NCBI GenBank assembly: GCA_911728455.2
Contig: OU452239.1
Coordinates: 3,299,884 to 3,363,883 of the forward strand
Source of the DNA: Marthasterias glacialis
Taxonomy: Eukaryota > Echinodermata > Asteroidea > Forcipulatida > Asteriidae
Direction: 5' to 3'
Length of the DNA stretch: 64,000 bases
Each line of letters starts with the position of its first letter. The stretch's first letter is position 1. A program made the translations under genes and the position numbers. Below, piece by piece: positions 13,446-25,749 of the stretch. Below the pieces are notes generated by a model. The model had not been told where the DNA came from. It searched no databases and was given only the letters and a program-made list of their open reading frames with translations.

Positions 13446-14190
13446 GTGTACTTTTCTAAAAACCAGCGATGCACCGACCCTTGATATTTCTAGTAATTAG
13501 ATTGGATTGAAAGCAATTTTCCTGGTACGATTGGATGAATAATTGGGAAGAATACTCTTCTAATAACCAATGATGTACCATCCCTTTATGATGTTTCTTG
13601 ATAACTACATGATTGGACTGAATGTACTCTTCCAAAAACCAATGATGTACCATCCCTGTATGATGTTTCTTGATAACTAGATGATTGGAATGAATGTACT
13701 CTTCCAATGACCATTAATGTACCAGCCTTTAATGATATGTTTCTTGAAAAATAGAGGATTGTAATAAATGTACTCGTCAATTAACCAATGATACACCATC
13801 TATTTATGATGTGTTTCTTGATAACTAGAGGACTGGAACGAAAGTATACTCTTCCAATAACCGATGATGTACCATCGCTTTATGATATGTTTCTAGATAA
13901 CTAAAGGAATAGGAATGAATGTACTCTTCCAATAACCAATGATGTACCATCCCTTTAAGATATGTTTCTCGGGAACTAGAGGATTGGAATGAATGTACTC
14001 TTCCAATAACCAATGATATACCACCCTTTATATGTGTCTTGATAGCTATAGAGTATTGGAATGAATGTACTTTTCCAGTAATCAATCGTTCCTTCATGAT
14101 ATATTTTTTTCTAGAAAACTTAAGGACTGTACTGAAGGCACTCCTCCAAAACCATTAGTTTACCATTCTTTTTCTGGCATGTTACTTGAA
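13446..14190. repeat. Minisatellite, about 72-74 bp period, roughly ten units
   Basis: The unit contains GAATGTACTCTTCCAATAAC, CAATGATGTACCATCCC and TGTTTCTTGATAACTAGA, repeated from about 13,446 to 14,190 with growing divergence at both ends. The chance minus-strand frames over it read a repeated GMVHHWLLEEY motif because of the repeat. The unit length drifts, so no single frame runs through. Confidence 0.88.
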
Positions 14191-14899
14191 AACTCGAGGA
14201 TTGGAATAAAGTTATTCTCCACAAGACCACCGATCACACCTTTAACATGCTGCGTTTATATTAATATGTTAATTTAGTCATCACAATCGGTTTCACGTGT
14301 CATTTATCGATAACTCTACCGTTGTAAGATATATGCCCACGTGAATGGTTGTATATCTGAGCTTGAGGTTCAAAGTCAATATTACCACTTTAGGCAAACA
14401 TCTCGTATTATTAGTTTTATGCATGAAACTCTTCTCTCTTTTGGGGGTGTAATTTCCTCCGTACGGATACTCGGTTGACAAGTGACGAGTGTACTTCTTG
14501 GTCATAAAATATAAACCACTAATCCGCCATTGCATTTTTTATTAGGCACGTGTTTAGGATCTGTTGTACATATACGGTTGGGATAATTTACCTGTCGTTG
14601 TTTGGGGCATGCATTGGTGCGTTGTTGTCCGTAAACAACATACTAAATGCATACTGCACATTGCAAATTTTATTTGAATTGCAGAAATGTATGTGTTGAT
14701 GGGTAAATGAAAAACGGGTTTAATTGAACTGAATTGTTGAAAGTTAAAGATTTCAAAAAAAATGTAATTCTTTTGCTTGGAATCTTAAAAATATCGCTTG
14801 TTGCTTTTCGAACTTTTTGTGGCTGCTCGGATGCTATAGAAACTGACCTTTTTGCTTTCGATTCCGATTGGGTGGAAATTTACCGGAAAGAACCCGTTA

Positions 14900-15236
14900 C
14901 ACGCTAAAAACTCTCGGGTCAAAATGGAATCGGATTTCAAGTTCCCAGGGGACTTGACCCATTTGTGGGTCAGACTGACTCCTAAAAGAGTTAACGAATT
15001 GAATCTTAAAGCGGAAGCCGCGTTGGTTCAACCCATTCTGGGTCATTTTGACACAGATTCCGGGTCATACTGACACAGAACTGGGTCAGGCCCCACAAGA
15101 CCCGGAATCCGGGTCAATTCTGACCCGGAATCCGGGTCAATTCTGACCCGGAATCTGGGTCAATTCTGACCCGGAATCTGGGTCAATTCTGACCCGGAAT
15201 CCGGGTCAATTCTGACCCGGTAGTTTTTTTTAGAGT
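14900..15236. repeat. Inverted-repeat element (CTAAAAACTCYCGGGTCA family), copy 1
   Basis: The left end GCTAAAAACTCTCGGGTCAA matches the inverse of the right end GACCCGG-TAGTTTTTTTTAGAG. Related copies lie at 34527-34768 and 37243-38112. The interior is rich in GGGTCA and TGACCC words. Confidence 0.75.
15099..15213. repeat. 23-bp tandem repeat, five units
   Basis: The unit GACCCGGAATCCGGGTCAAT plus TCT is repeated exactly every 23 bases from 15,099, with C/T changes in two units. Each unit contains a near-palindrome (GACCCGGAATCCGGGTC). Confidence 0.93.
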
Positions 15237-15900
15237 GTACATGTACTCCAAGATGTAAACGGATCTATAGCAGAAGCGTTTCAGACAAGGAAATCTCAAG
15301 GCACAATTTAGAATACACTGAATTATTTATGAAGTCTGTGTTCGTGTTGCAGCGATACCTCGAATGCCGGGTTCAGATGCTATCTGACGATTTCTACTGC
15401 ATAGCACAAAGCGCCTGACCATCCGCTTGTTTTGTGATGGGATTGAACACGTATAGAAAAATACCTCACATGTGACCTGTGTTATAGTTATTACAAATAT
15501 TAATTAGATTTGTAATTTAGAGCATGAACTGAAATTAATATAGAGTGAGTACAGGTGATGGCCTTTTCACAAGTTGCTCCAGTCAGATTCCCTATGATGT
15601 ACAACCGTTGCATACGCACGCAATTGTGTTGGTGCGTGGGCGTATAAATTAGAAACAGTGAAGATTCTGCCCATGCAACCAATACATTAGGAGAAAAATC
15701 AGGATAATTTTGTTTGCAGGGGCAACCTTGCTTTCAAATATCGTCTATTTTTGTGAATGACATTAAGACAACTGCATGAGTTTTTTTTAATTCTTGCTGT
15801 CAGCATTGAAAATGTGCTTACGTTTACACCAAACTATCAGTGAAGTTCACCAATGTACATTTTTGTGTAGAAGATGGTAGCTTGTTTCCTGAGCCGGGAG
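15237..15900. other. Non-coding sequence, nothing recognised
   Basis: No supported open frame and no repeat found elsewhere in the window. Confidence 0.45.
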
Positions 15901-16246
15901 TTAAAGCCCCAGCTCAACATTGGTAAGAAGAACAACGTAAACGTTCACAGATTTACATATACCTTACATGGTATAAAGATAATGATGGTAGCAAACTTTC
16001 CTTGAAATATTTCTGCCTGAAGTGTTATCGTTGTAAAATAATAAATGAAACAAGATCCAGAATCAGTTTTCGTCTCAGTGAGACGAAAACTCTGCCTGTA
16101 GGAATGCGTACAAAAATGCGGAATGCATTTTTACCGTTTTCTCGCCAACGAAAGTTTCACAGGTTGGTTTTATTACAAACATCTTGATTTGTGCAAAGAA
16201 TGGAAGCATTTACAGTCGGTTTGCCAATGTTGAGTTGAGGCTTTAA
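15901..16246 (+). mobile_element. TTAA-bounded miniature inverted-repeat element, family M1, copy A
   Basis: TTAA at both ends (15901-15904, 16243-16246) with terminal repeats AAGCCCCAGCTCAACATTGG and the inverse of CCAATGTTGAGTTGAGGCTT. At the centre is a perfect hairpin, AGTTTTCGTCTCA followed directly by TGAGACGAAAACT around a G/C. No transposase is present. TTAA duplication is the hallmark of piggyBac-type transposition. Confidence 0.85.
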
Positions 16247-17250
16247 ATCATTACAGCCTCACTTTCAAATCAAGTGTGATTAAAGCAATCTCGATGTTTG
16301 TGGTTAAAAGATTTTCACAAGTTACTTGAGATTTGTTTGATCGAATCGAATGTTTGAACGACTGTTTACTCCCCTATTACCCTATGCTGTGATGTTTCTT
16401 TAAGCTATTACGAAGTGTAATTTGCATTGAAAGTTACCTTAGCAATAATTATAAATATACCATTGGATAGATAGACAGACAGACCAACGAACAAACAGAG
16501 ATTAATGGTTGTATAAGCCACAGGGCACTGTTAATATATTTAGGTAATCTTCGTGTGAATGTTTATGTCTTCCTATATACCGAATCATTACTATTGAGTC
16601 CACAAGAAAATATTTTCAACCACGTTCTAAGCAAAGCAGACGATAAAAATTGGCCTATCATTATAGAACAATATTCCCGCCATAATCGTGTTGCTATGCC
16701 AACCATTGCCATAGCGCGCACACACACCTGTTGCATATTGCTGTGTCCTGCCTTGATATTGCTAGCGGACATAATAGTGATCCGCCACTCTAGCTCTAGG
16801 GTCGGTAAACAGACCGGTTACGGGTAACGATTTCCATTGCTCTAATCAGAAATAAGTAAATCCTTGGGATTTCTGGATTCATTTTTGGATGACTTGGCGA
16901 ATATGTGGCGCCCTGAGTGGCCGCTGATTACGACAATACGACTGTACACGATCAATACACTTTTCATTAAGGCATCGCATACAGAACCAAACAATCGCAA
17001 TCCAAACCGTTATAATAATCAAAACGAGACTAGACGGGCAAAACAGACTGGCTCCTTATTAAAATAATGTTGATGAGAAACCTCATTCCTTCAGGGAACA
17101 AGACACAGGCAGTAGCACCTCGAAAATATTATTTTTCTTTGGATAGATTTCTGATGGCAATGAAACCCAGGATGCCTCATAAGTGAACTTAATCATTGTA
17201 GCTCTGAAGCCTGAGGAAACCTGTAGACAACGGTGCTTGCTATGTGAACA
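16247..17250. other. Non-coding sequence, nothing recognised
   Basis: Short unsupported frames only. Confidence 0.45.
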
Positions 17251-17254
17251 AGAA

Positions 17255-17507
17255 ACACCGGGGTAAACCCCACTCTTCCATGGTAAGTGTTCTGGGTTCT
17301 TTTACGTGCACTACCTATCCTAGTACACAGGACCCACGGCTTAATTTCCCATCCGAAGGACAAAGCAATAATGGTAAAGTATCTTGCTCAAGGAGACAAG
17401 TGCCGGGACCGGGATTCGAACCCACACTCTGCTGCCGGCAACACCAGAACTTGAGTCCAGTGATCTAGACCGCTAGATCTAGACCGCTTGGCCACGACAC
17501 TCCACCA
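17255..17507 (-). mobile_element. tRNA-derived SINE (S1 family), reverse, near complete
   Basis: Read on the minus strand: a tRNA-like start GTGTCGTGGCCAAGCGGTC (A box), a B box GGGTTCGAATCCCGG, then a body with CTTGAGCAAGATACTTTACC, GTGCACGTAAAAGAACCCAG and GGGGTTTACCCCGGTG. Other copies are at 47329-47553 (reverse) and 31375-31750 (forward, interrupted). Confidence 0.8.
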
Positions 17508-18281
17508 CTCCCAGAAAACATGTTAATAGTTACTCTTGTGAAACTAAACGACTTTCATGTCTGTCCCCTGTTCGTGGTGCGACAGTGACACTAAAAAGAA
17601 GTGATCTTGTTTTCCTTCACGGTCTCTTCTCAGGGAGACGCCATTTTAAATTATTTTTTGAAAAATCACGTACAAGTAAATGAATAATTTTTTTGCTAAC
17701 TTGATACAGCTTAAACATGGCTGCCATGTCGAAAGTTACGTAATAGGTCGGTCAGGGGTCAGGGATCTCCCATGGTGCTTTTTTATGTGAGAAAACAACA
17801 TTGATAAGAAGGAAGAATCGTGCTCGGTGCGATGTTTAGTTACAACCTCTCTCCCATTAGACGGTACAAAGTACAAACCTCATCCTCTAGTACGTGTTTA
17901 GGAACAGAAATTGCCCCCACCCCCTGGCTGAGAAAATATACAGGCTGAACGCCTAGATGGTAGATCTTGTCTCTGTGACCGATCTTTACTGCTGAGGGCA
18001 TTGAACGTGGATATCAAATGGACTACCCTAATGGAATATGTTATCAGCTTGCTGGATTTATCTGGATAGGATTGAAATTAAGCAGCATGTCTATTTCTTT
18101 AAAGGGGAAGTTGCAGATTTGCCTTTTATCATCCTAATTTATATCAAATAGTAAGAGATAGTGTGGAAGTAATTGTCTTTTTCTGGTTAAAAATCTATTG
18201 TTTCGACTGTTGAAAACACTCGTTTTAATTGTAACCTTACGGGATTAATGACTTTATTTAAAACATCTCCCCTGCTATGCT
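17508..18281. other. Non-coding sequence, nothing recognised
   Basis: No supported gene or repeat. Confidence 0.45.
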
Positions 18282-18677
18282 TTAAAGGCATTGCATACGT
18301 TTGGTAATGACTCTGAAAATGTTTGGCAATAAAAACTTACTTGGTAAGAAGTACAGCAGCTTTGGATAGTATAATGCATTTTGAGAAACGTTTCACTTCG
18401 AAGTACTGCAGTTATGGAGAAATACATCACTTTTTATCACCCAAAAATTTGAATCTGAGAAGCGTTATGGCCGTAACGCTTCTCAGAATGTGTATTCCAA
18501 TGACGGATACTTCTTCTGCGTGAACACAACCGCTCCAGATTTTTGGTGATATCTCAAAAACGCTGCCACCTTTTGAAATGAAATTTACACAGGTTAGTTT
18601 TATGGTATATATCTACAATTATATAGCATTAAGGCAAACGTATGGTAAAAAAAACCAAAGGTATACTTTGCCTTTAA
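18282..18677. mobile_element. TTAA-bounded miniature inverted-repeat element, family M2
   Basis: TTAA at 18282-18285 and 18674-18677. The ends AAGGCATTGCATACGTTTGG and the inverse of CATACGTTTGCC / CTTTGCCTT are related. A hairpin CTGAGAAGCGTTATGG / CCGTAACGCTTCTCAG lies at 18456-18487. It is non-coding. A chance frame (18323-18523) crosses the hairpin. Confidence 0.7.
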
Positions 18678-19320
18678 TAGAAGTTAGTTCTCTATTTCTG
18701 TTTCATGTGAACATCATTTTCTGGAATTGAACTTTCTGTCAATTTCCCCGTTAATTTCTGAACGTTACGGAGTGATAATGTTAGCACGTTTGAGAACATG
18801 AAGACGCTTCATAATATATATTTTTAAAATATAATACTGTGGAGCATTTCTACGTCAATTACTGTGTTCTGAAATCCTAGTTCACTTAAAACTTGGTTAT
18901 AAATTATCTGAAAGTCTAGAAGATCTGAATGAATAAGATCTTTGTGCTTCCCAAACTAACTACGTCATCCCTATTTGTGGAGATGGGAAGCCCTGTATGT
19001 TTCTAGATCGGAGCCTGTGTTTGAATCGACGAGGATGATTTATTCTTCACCACTTCAATTAGTCAAATTGCCCCAGGATTCAAGCATGAGGTCATAGTAT
19101 AAAATTACATTGCTTAGGTTACCGCCGGGGCCTGGCTTTGTTTCTCTTCCCCCCCCCCCCACTAAGAGCCAGAGGTCAGGGGTCACTCAGCGCTTAAAGG
19201 GTATCTGGCAGAGTTGTCAAATGCACCTACGGCAACGGCAACAGTACGTGAGGTACTGTGAATTCTGTGAATAACAAGACTAAAGTTGCAGTATTTATTA
19301 CTATTTAGAGGTGGTAAACA
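18678..19320. other. Non-coding sequence, nothing recognised
   Basis: A C run at about 19150-19160 only. Confidence 0.45.
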
Positions 19321-20670
19321 AGGTTGTAGCCGGGACCTAAATGTAGCACCAACTATGTACCTTAATGTAATCAGGATCTAAATATAAGCTGAAACACTGT
19401 ACTGAGTGTAGTCCGGTCTTAAATGTAGCACCAACCCTGAACCTGAATGTTACAAGGACCTAAATGTACCACCAACCCTGTACCTAAATGTGGTCCGGAC
19501 CTTAATGTAACACCAACACTGTACCTATGTAGCCCGGACTTAAATGTAGCACCAACCTTGTACCTAAATGTAGCCCGGTCTTAAATGTAGCACCAACCCT
19601 GTGCCTTAATGTAGCCCGGTCTTAAATGTAGCACCAACCTTGTACCTAAATGTAGCCCGGTCTTAAATGTAGCACCGACCCCGTACCTAAATGTAGCCCG
19701 GTCTTAAATGTAGCACAAACCCTGTGCCTAAATGTAGCCCGGACATAAATGTAGCACCAACACTGTACCTAAAAGAAGCCCGGTCTTTAATTGTAGCACC
19801 AACCTTGTACCTAAATGTAGCTTGGTCTAAAATGTAGCACCGACCCTGTACCTAAATGTAGCCCGGTCTTAAATGAAGCACCAACCTTGTACCTAAATGT
19901 AGCCCGGTCTAAAATGTAACACCAACCCTGTGCCTAAATGTAGCCCGATCTTAAATGTAGCACCAACCTTGTACCTAAATGTAGCCCGGTCTAAAATGTA
20001 GCACCGACCCTGTACCTAAATGTAGGCTGGTCTTAAATGTAGCACCGACCCTGTGCCTAAATGTAGCCCGGACTTAAATGTAGCACCAACCTTGTACCTA
20101 AATGTAGCCCGGTCTAAAATGTAGCACCGACCCTGTACCTAAATATAGCCCGGTCTTAAATGAAGCACAAACCCCGTGCCTAAATGTAGCCCGGACTTAA
20201 ATGTAACACCAACCCTGTGCCTAAATGTAGCCCGATCTTAAATGTAGCACCAACCTTGTACCTAAATGTAGCCCGGTCTAAAATGTAGCACCGACCCTGT
20301 ACCTAAATGTAGCCTGGTCTTAAATGTAGCACCAACCCTGTGCCTAAATGTAGCCCGGACTTAAATGTAGCACAAACCCCGTGCCTAAATTTAGCCCGGA
20401 CTTAAATGTAACACCAACCCTGTGCCTAAATGTAGCCCGATCTTAAATGTAGCACCAACCTTGTACTTAAATGTAGCCCGGACCCAAAAGACGCGCCAAC
20501 GCTGTACCTAAATGTAGCCAGAAACTAAAATGTAGCACCTACACGGTACCTGTATATAGCCTTGACCCAATAGTAGCACCAACCCTGTACCTGAATGTAG
20601 ACCGGACCTAAATATAGCTAAAACACTGTACTAACACAACGTAGTCTCAATTCTACACCTAAATGCAGAC
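19321..20670. repeat. Minisatellite, about 41-bp period, roughly 33 units
   Basis: The unit is two related halves, AAATGTAGCCCGGTCTT and AAATGTAGCACCAACC followed by TTGTACCT. Units differ at a few recurrent sites (CTTG/CCTG, GTACC/GTGCC), and blocks of several units recur, a sign of higher-order duplication. The first and last units are the most diverged. Confidence 0.95.
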
Positions 20671-20683
20671 CAGTTTAGGTCTG

Positions 20684-20824
20684 CAGCTGATTTCACAAAA
20701 CTTTACGTAACTGCGTAAGTCTACTTGAGCCACATTTTATTGCATAAGCTTGCCCAACGTACGCGCTTAATGTTGCACAAGTGGACTTACGAAGTTGTGT
20801 AAAGTTTCGTGAAATCGGCTTCTG
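20684..20824. repeat. Hairpin element at the end of the minisatellite
   Basis: GCTGATTTCACAAAACTTTA at the left and the inverse GTAAAGTTTCGTGAAATCGGC at the right. The interior arms (TTACGTAACTGCGTAAGTC) also pair. The ends resemble the GATTTCACAAAG family. The flanks are minisatellite units in opposite orientation. Confidence 0.7.
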
Positions 20825-20895
20825 GTCTACATTCGAGTACAAGGTTGGTGCTACATTGATTTAATTCTTTGCTACATTTTATCTGTCGGTCTTTA

Positions 20896-23800
20896 TTGAA
20901 GTCCGCACACACGACCCTTTTCATTTGTGGCTTCTTTTTTAGTCTGACTAATTTTTTTTGTATTGATTTCTCGAAAACTCTAAATGTTTATAAACGTTCT
21001 CTATTAAAAAAAAAATGATATGTATTTTTTAGAACAAATGATTTTTTTTATTGTAAACAAATTGATTCGTTCTATTTTGAATTCACTTCGTGGCAATTGG
21101 CGGATATTCCTGAGAATATTGTCTGATCATCTTATAATCTTCGATAACGTTTCGTTTAGATCCAACCAATTCATATCACTACAATTGCTTCTCTATCAGA
21201 AGGTGTAGGTGGATGTGACCAGGTGTTTCGAAGACGCTACTCAAGCCTCTATCACCCCAGCTTAATTACAGCTCAAGAAGTAATCAAAATGCTGCCCACG
21301 ATGTCACAGTTATAAAAATAAATTACATAATTGTAACTAGTACTTGAAAGTAAGAGGTAATGAAAACCGGGTTCATTACAAAAAAGGCCTACAAGAATAA
21401 TTACGTTCTGGGCAACCTTAATTGTGTTCTTTTGTTAAGCTTGACAAGTTGGTGAATTAAACCCGTTCGGAGAAATCACAGTTACTATTGAGAACGGGGT
21501 TTTCCATTAGTTGCGTGCAGACGAACAGGAAGATACTGAGATGCCCCACATCCTGTGTGTAGCAATAATGGATTATAATTAGAAAGACGCAGTAAAGCTG
21601 CTGCAAAGATATAGTGTGACAGCCGGTGTCGTGTTCCACGCGTACTATAGTATTAAACAACATCGATTTCCATTGCTTCGCGCATGGGGTCAGACTGATT
21701 TCACTTCCACCCTCGGTTTGGATCCAGTGATTTGAATCAGAGTGTTAAAAAGGAATAACAACTTGGATGAACTTGCGAATACCAAGTGGTATAAGGTCTT
21801 TTTTAAATAGAGGTTGCTCTGAGAAGAGCTGGTTTATATTGGACGTTTCGACAAGTATATACTTTGGTCTTCTTCTTTGAAGAAGATCATAAGATAATAT
21901 CACTTTGCTCAAATAATAAGATTATGTTCAAAGGGTCGAGTGACTTTACAGGAACCCTCCTTTAATAATGCAGCAATTGTGAAATACCAGTCCCGATTGA
22001 CCTTTAAAACAATTACGTCTGAAATATCGTCGTTAAGAGCAAATTGTTCCATAATATTCAAGCCGTATTCTAATGAGTCAAGCCGAAATGAAAATAAGAA
22101 GAACGTAAAAATGTCCGTTCGGATAAAACTCATACCAATATTCTGTTTGCTTGTTTGTTTGGTGGAAATATATCTGTAAAAATGTCCAATTAACCCAAAC
22201 GGATGAGACTGAATGCGTTCTTCTAAAAAAACAATAATGCTTGTACCTTTACGAACAAAGAAATCATAATAATAATAATAAAATAGAAAATATTTGTAGG
22301 GATATCATTCTGAGGACGAGAGGATTTATTAATGCACCCATCTACAATCTAATCTAGGTATGATAGCTGTAACATCAGCCACTTGATTAGATACCACCGT
22401 GTTATTAAAGACGCAAGCTCTGCTGCGCATGACTGGATTTAGAATTAGAAGATTACCATCTTGTTTTGGCGGTAACTCAACCGCATCAACAACTCCTTGA
22501 TGACTTTACCTCGTGCGTATACCCCGCCATAAGGCGTTATAAACCGGCCACATAGAGACATACGTCGTTATATCTGTCGTGAGGGCGCTATTCTATTGGA
22601 GCTCCGAAAGCTGTGACGCGTTTCGACGCTCCATAATAACTCAAACGTGTTTGAGTTTCGGTCACTGATTAAGCAGTTTTTTCCAGCGGGGATTGGTTGT
22701 GCGTCTTGCGATGACGTAGCTGTTCTGACGAGACTATAACAAATGTTGGGCTTGTTTGAGGCTTTGTTTCTTACAGTGGATTTTTCAAAGTAAGGACAAT
22801 TACTATATGTTTCAAAAGACACATAACATATCCTAATGGACAATGTCCTTGTCCCAGCTTTTTGTTTGTATTTGTCCCTTCGTCCGTTTGTCCCTTTGTC
22901 TCTATTTGTTTGTATCTTGTCTGTCAATATGTTAGGGTTTAAAAGCTATGCTTCACCCAAACTTCAATATTGTCCAACGATCTAACCCTACCTGTCATAG
23001 CACGACCTTCTATAACTTTTTTTTTATTACTTTTATTAATGTTATTATTTTTTTTATTCTTGCTTTTTAGACTAAGGTTTTCAGTGAATACATTTCTCAT
23101 TTTGAATGTTTCTAACACATTTTAGTTCCATATAATCAATTACCTTTAGATGATATTTATTTCTAAACTTTTGTCTTCTGAGAACACCTACCTTGTTGTG
23201 AATGAATGTATTTTTGTATAAATTATATTACCAGTTGTATATCCATATATTTGAAACATAATTCAGGTCTAGGGCTGCGAAGTTTGAATTTTAATAACTA
23301 ATACTAATAATAATTATGTTTTTGTTATGCCATGGTAATTGATTATTAACCGAAAATGACATTATTAAAATGTGAGTTACTTTTCAATGTCAACAAAAAA
23401 TTTAAAAAAAATAAAACTCTGTCCTCTAAAAAAGGAAATAAAGATGAGATGAGTGAAGAAAAAAAAATAAAAATAAAACAAGGAACAAACATACAGTTTA
23501 AGTCAATGTTTATATTAAATCTATTTTGCGGGTTGGTTGAAAATGAATGAAACCATTTCCCTTAAATTAAAGTAAACATCCCTAGAACAAAATTACCTCA
23601 GACGCATTTTGATCATGGCTTTCAAGTAAGATACTATTTTCAAATACGGCAATACATTATCTGGGATGCACAGCAGAAAAAAGGTATAATATAAAAATAA
23701 TCATCGGTGGTATTAATATTTCAGTAGCATGAACAGTTTTTAGCTACTTTACTTTTCACTTTCGGATGTGGAGCTTCAATTTAAATTACAGATAGTTGTT

Positions 23801-24948
23801 ATAAAAGTAATCATAAATACAACGAAGACTAGTTTTATTTTCAGAAAGCTAACTTATCAAAAAGTTCATACCAGTACAAATTATGAAGATCAATATTTTC
23901 GGTTGAAATACTATTAAAGTTGAGGGTTTTTCCCTTTTAATATTGCCTGTTTCTATTGCCATAATTGGGGGTGGGGGCGGGGAGAGAAGGAAAAAAAAAC
24001 AACAACAACGATATGAAGGTGCTTAAAATACTCGACAAAGCATAAATCGACGTAATGTTTTCACTACACCGCGACCACATGGCCGCGAATTTGAATGACA
24101 TCGTAAAAGGGTTGTTTGCATGGTCTGGTGCTCAACAGCATTGAAATAAGTTTTACCAAATAAATAAATTTGATGAATATACTTTCGTTCAAATATTTCC
24201 CGTCTTTTGTTATTTTAAAGGTAGAATACAGGATTGGTATTCATCGATTTTTTGTATTTATTTATTAGTATCAGTCTGAAAGCTTACTGTTTATGAAATT
24301 CGTACCAGTACCGATCGTCCATAGAAATATTTATGTCTGAAATACTGTCAATGTCGTGAAAATAGAATTTGAAAACCCCCTTTTTAATTTGTAACAACCG
24401 AAATTAAGGACAATGTGTTCACATGCTGAAAAGCGTGCATGGTTTATCACTATTTTCTCCTGACACGTACGACGGATTGAGCACAAAATATAACAAATTG
24501 AATCACACAAAGTAAGAACATTGCACAATCAGCTTTACCAATCCTATATATTGCCAAATAATACGGTAACCGAATTAATGAAATCACAATTTTTGTTTCC
24601 TTTTTTTCACTTTTTTTTATTCTTCCTTTAATGGTCTTCATCGGACACGAAGAAGCCACAACCTTGCTCATCGATCCTTCTAGTCTTAAAATCAAGTCGT
24701 TGTTTACCTTAATTTTACAATATCCCTTGAGTGGTTTAGCGATCGTGCGTGCGAGCTTGTAGTTGTGAGATGAGTTTGACTTGAAGTCGAGTCTACATCC
24801 ACCGTTCCCTGTCGATAGTTCTGCCCGGTAGACAGGTGGCAATGCTAGGGAAACGTTTCCTAATTACGGTGTCCGATCAATTTAGTGCCGTGCTAGATAA
24901 TAAATAAATGAAGAAAACCAAAATTGCGCTTTTTATTTTTATTTTATT
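20896..24948. other. AT-rich non-coding stretch, no gene or repeat family recognised
   Basis: Very AT-rich with several A/T runs. The only open frames above 100 codons are 22568-22927 and 24450-24842 (minus), neither with recognisable domains. Confidence 0.45.
24450..24842 (-). other. Unassigned 130-codon open frame, weak gene candidate
   Basis: An ATG-to-stop frame of 130 codons on the minus strand. I do not recognise it. The first half is mixed and hydrophilic, the middle is lysine-rich (GRIKKSEKKETK), and residues about 88-120 are hydrophobic, so it could end in a membrane segment. The lysine codons lie in AT-rich sequence and there is no splice or family evidence. It is more likely chance than gene. 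Confidence 0.15.
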
Positions 24949-25480
24949 AGGTGTTCGGACTCTGGTCCGAAGACCTCTTGTTTTTGTTCGGTTTTTTTTT
25001 TTTAATACTTCTTCTTCTTCTTCTTCTTCTCACTGGCGATTGTCCACTTTCAAATGCACACTTCCGAAGGTCATATAACCTTGAAAATTCATACATAGGT
25101 AGTTTATGGCAAGGAAACAAAACCGTTTGAGTGACGTCATGATGACGTCATCGGGTGTCGAATTACGTTAAATCAAAGTTTATTATTTAAAAAAATCATA
25201 ACTCCTGAAGTACACAATGGAATTTTACAATCTATACATCATCGGAAAGGTCTTTAGAAAATAATTAAATGTCTCACAGAGATGACCCCAATTTGACCTT
25301 GTCTTCCGGTTCAAACCGGAAGTTGAAGCAAAAAATGCTTAAAAAGTCACAATTTAAGCTGTTGTGTCAATATGAAACAGAATTTGGACATGGTTTCAGT
25401 GTACGAAATAAAATGTAGTTTATGACCTTTGAAAATATTACATTGACGACGTCATCAAATGTTACAGTTTGTTACGACGA
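24949..25480 (+). mobile_element. Helitron/Helentron-like element, copy B, 5' part only
   Basis: Has the 5' hairpin AGGTGTTCGG...CCGAAGACCT, the T run and CTT repeats, TGACGTCATGATGACGTCA and CTTCCGGTTCAAACCGGAAG as in copy A. It then diverges without the tandem core or the 3' stem-loop, so the end is uncertain. Confidence 0.65.
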
Positions 25481-25749
25481 CGAGTTTAAAAATAAATAAA
25501 AAATTATTTCAAATATTTTTTGAGCAAACTACATGTTGAATTTTTTAGTAACAGATAACGACTATAAAAGCCTTATTGTGAAATTTGAACAAAATTGGCC
25601 GTTGAATAACGAAGTTATATTAAGGTGAAAAGTGCCGTTTTTAGCGCAATCGCTGATAGAGTGTACAGTTACCTTACTGTATTGCACCCCGTGCGTGTGC
25701 ACTCTAGGCTTTTACTGCACGCTGTGTATATACATACACGCAACAAGTC

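Noticed and set aside
13456-14097. Minus-strand frames with a repeated GMVHHWLLEEY motif as a repeat protein
   Set aside because: The DNA repeat period is not a steady multiple of three, and no single frame crosses the array.
19321-20670. CRISPR array
   Set aside because: Repeats are contiguous 41-bp units without unique spacers, in a genome with introns and no cas genes.
22568-22927. 119-codon minus-strand frame
   Set aside because: It has a biased, low-information N-terminus and no recognisable domain. It is consistent with chance.
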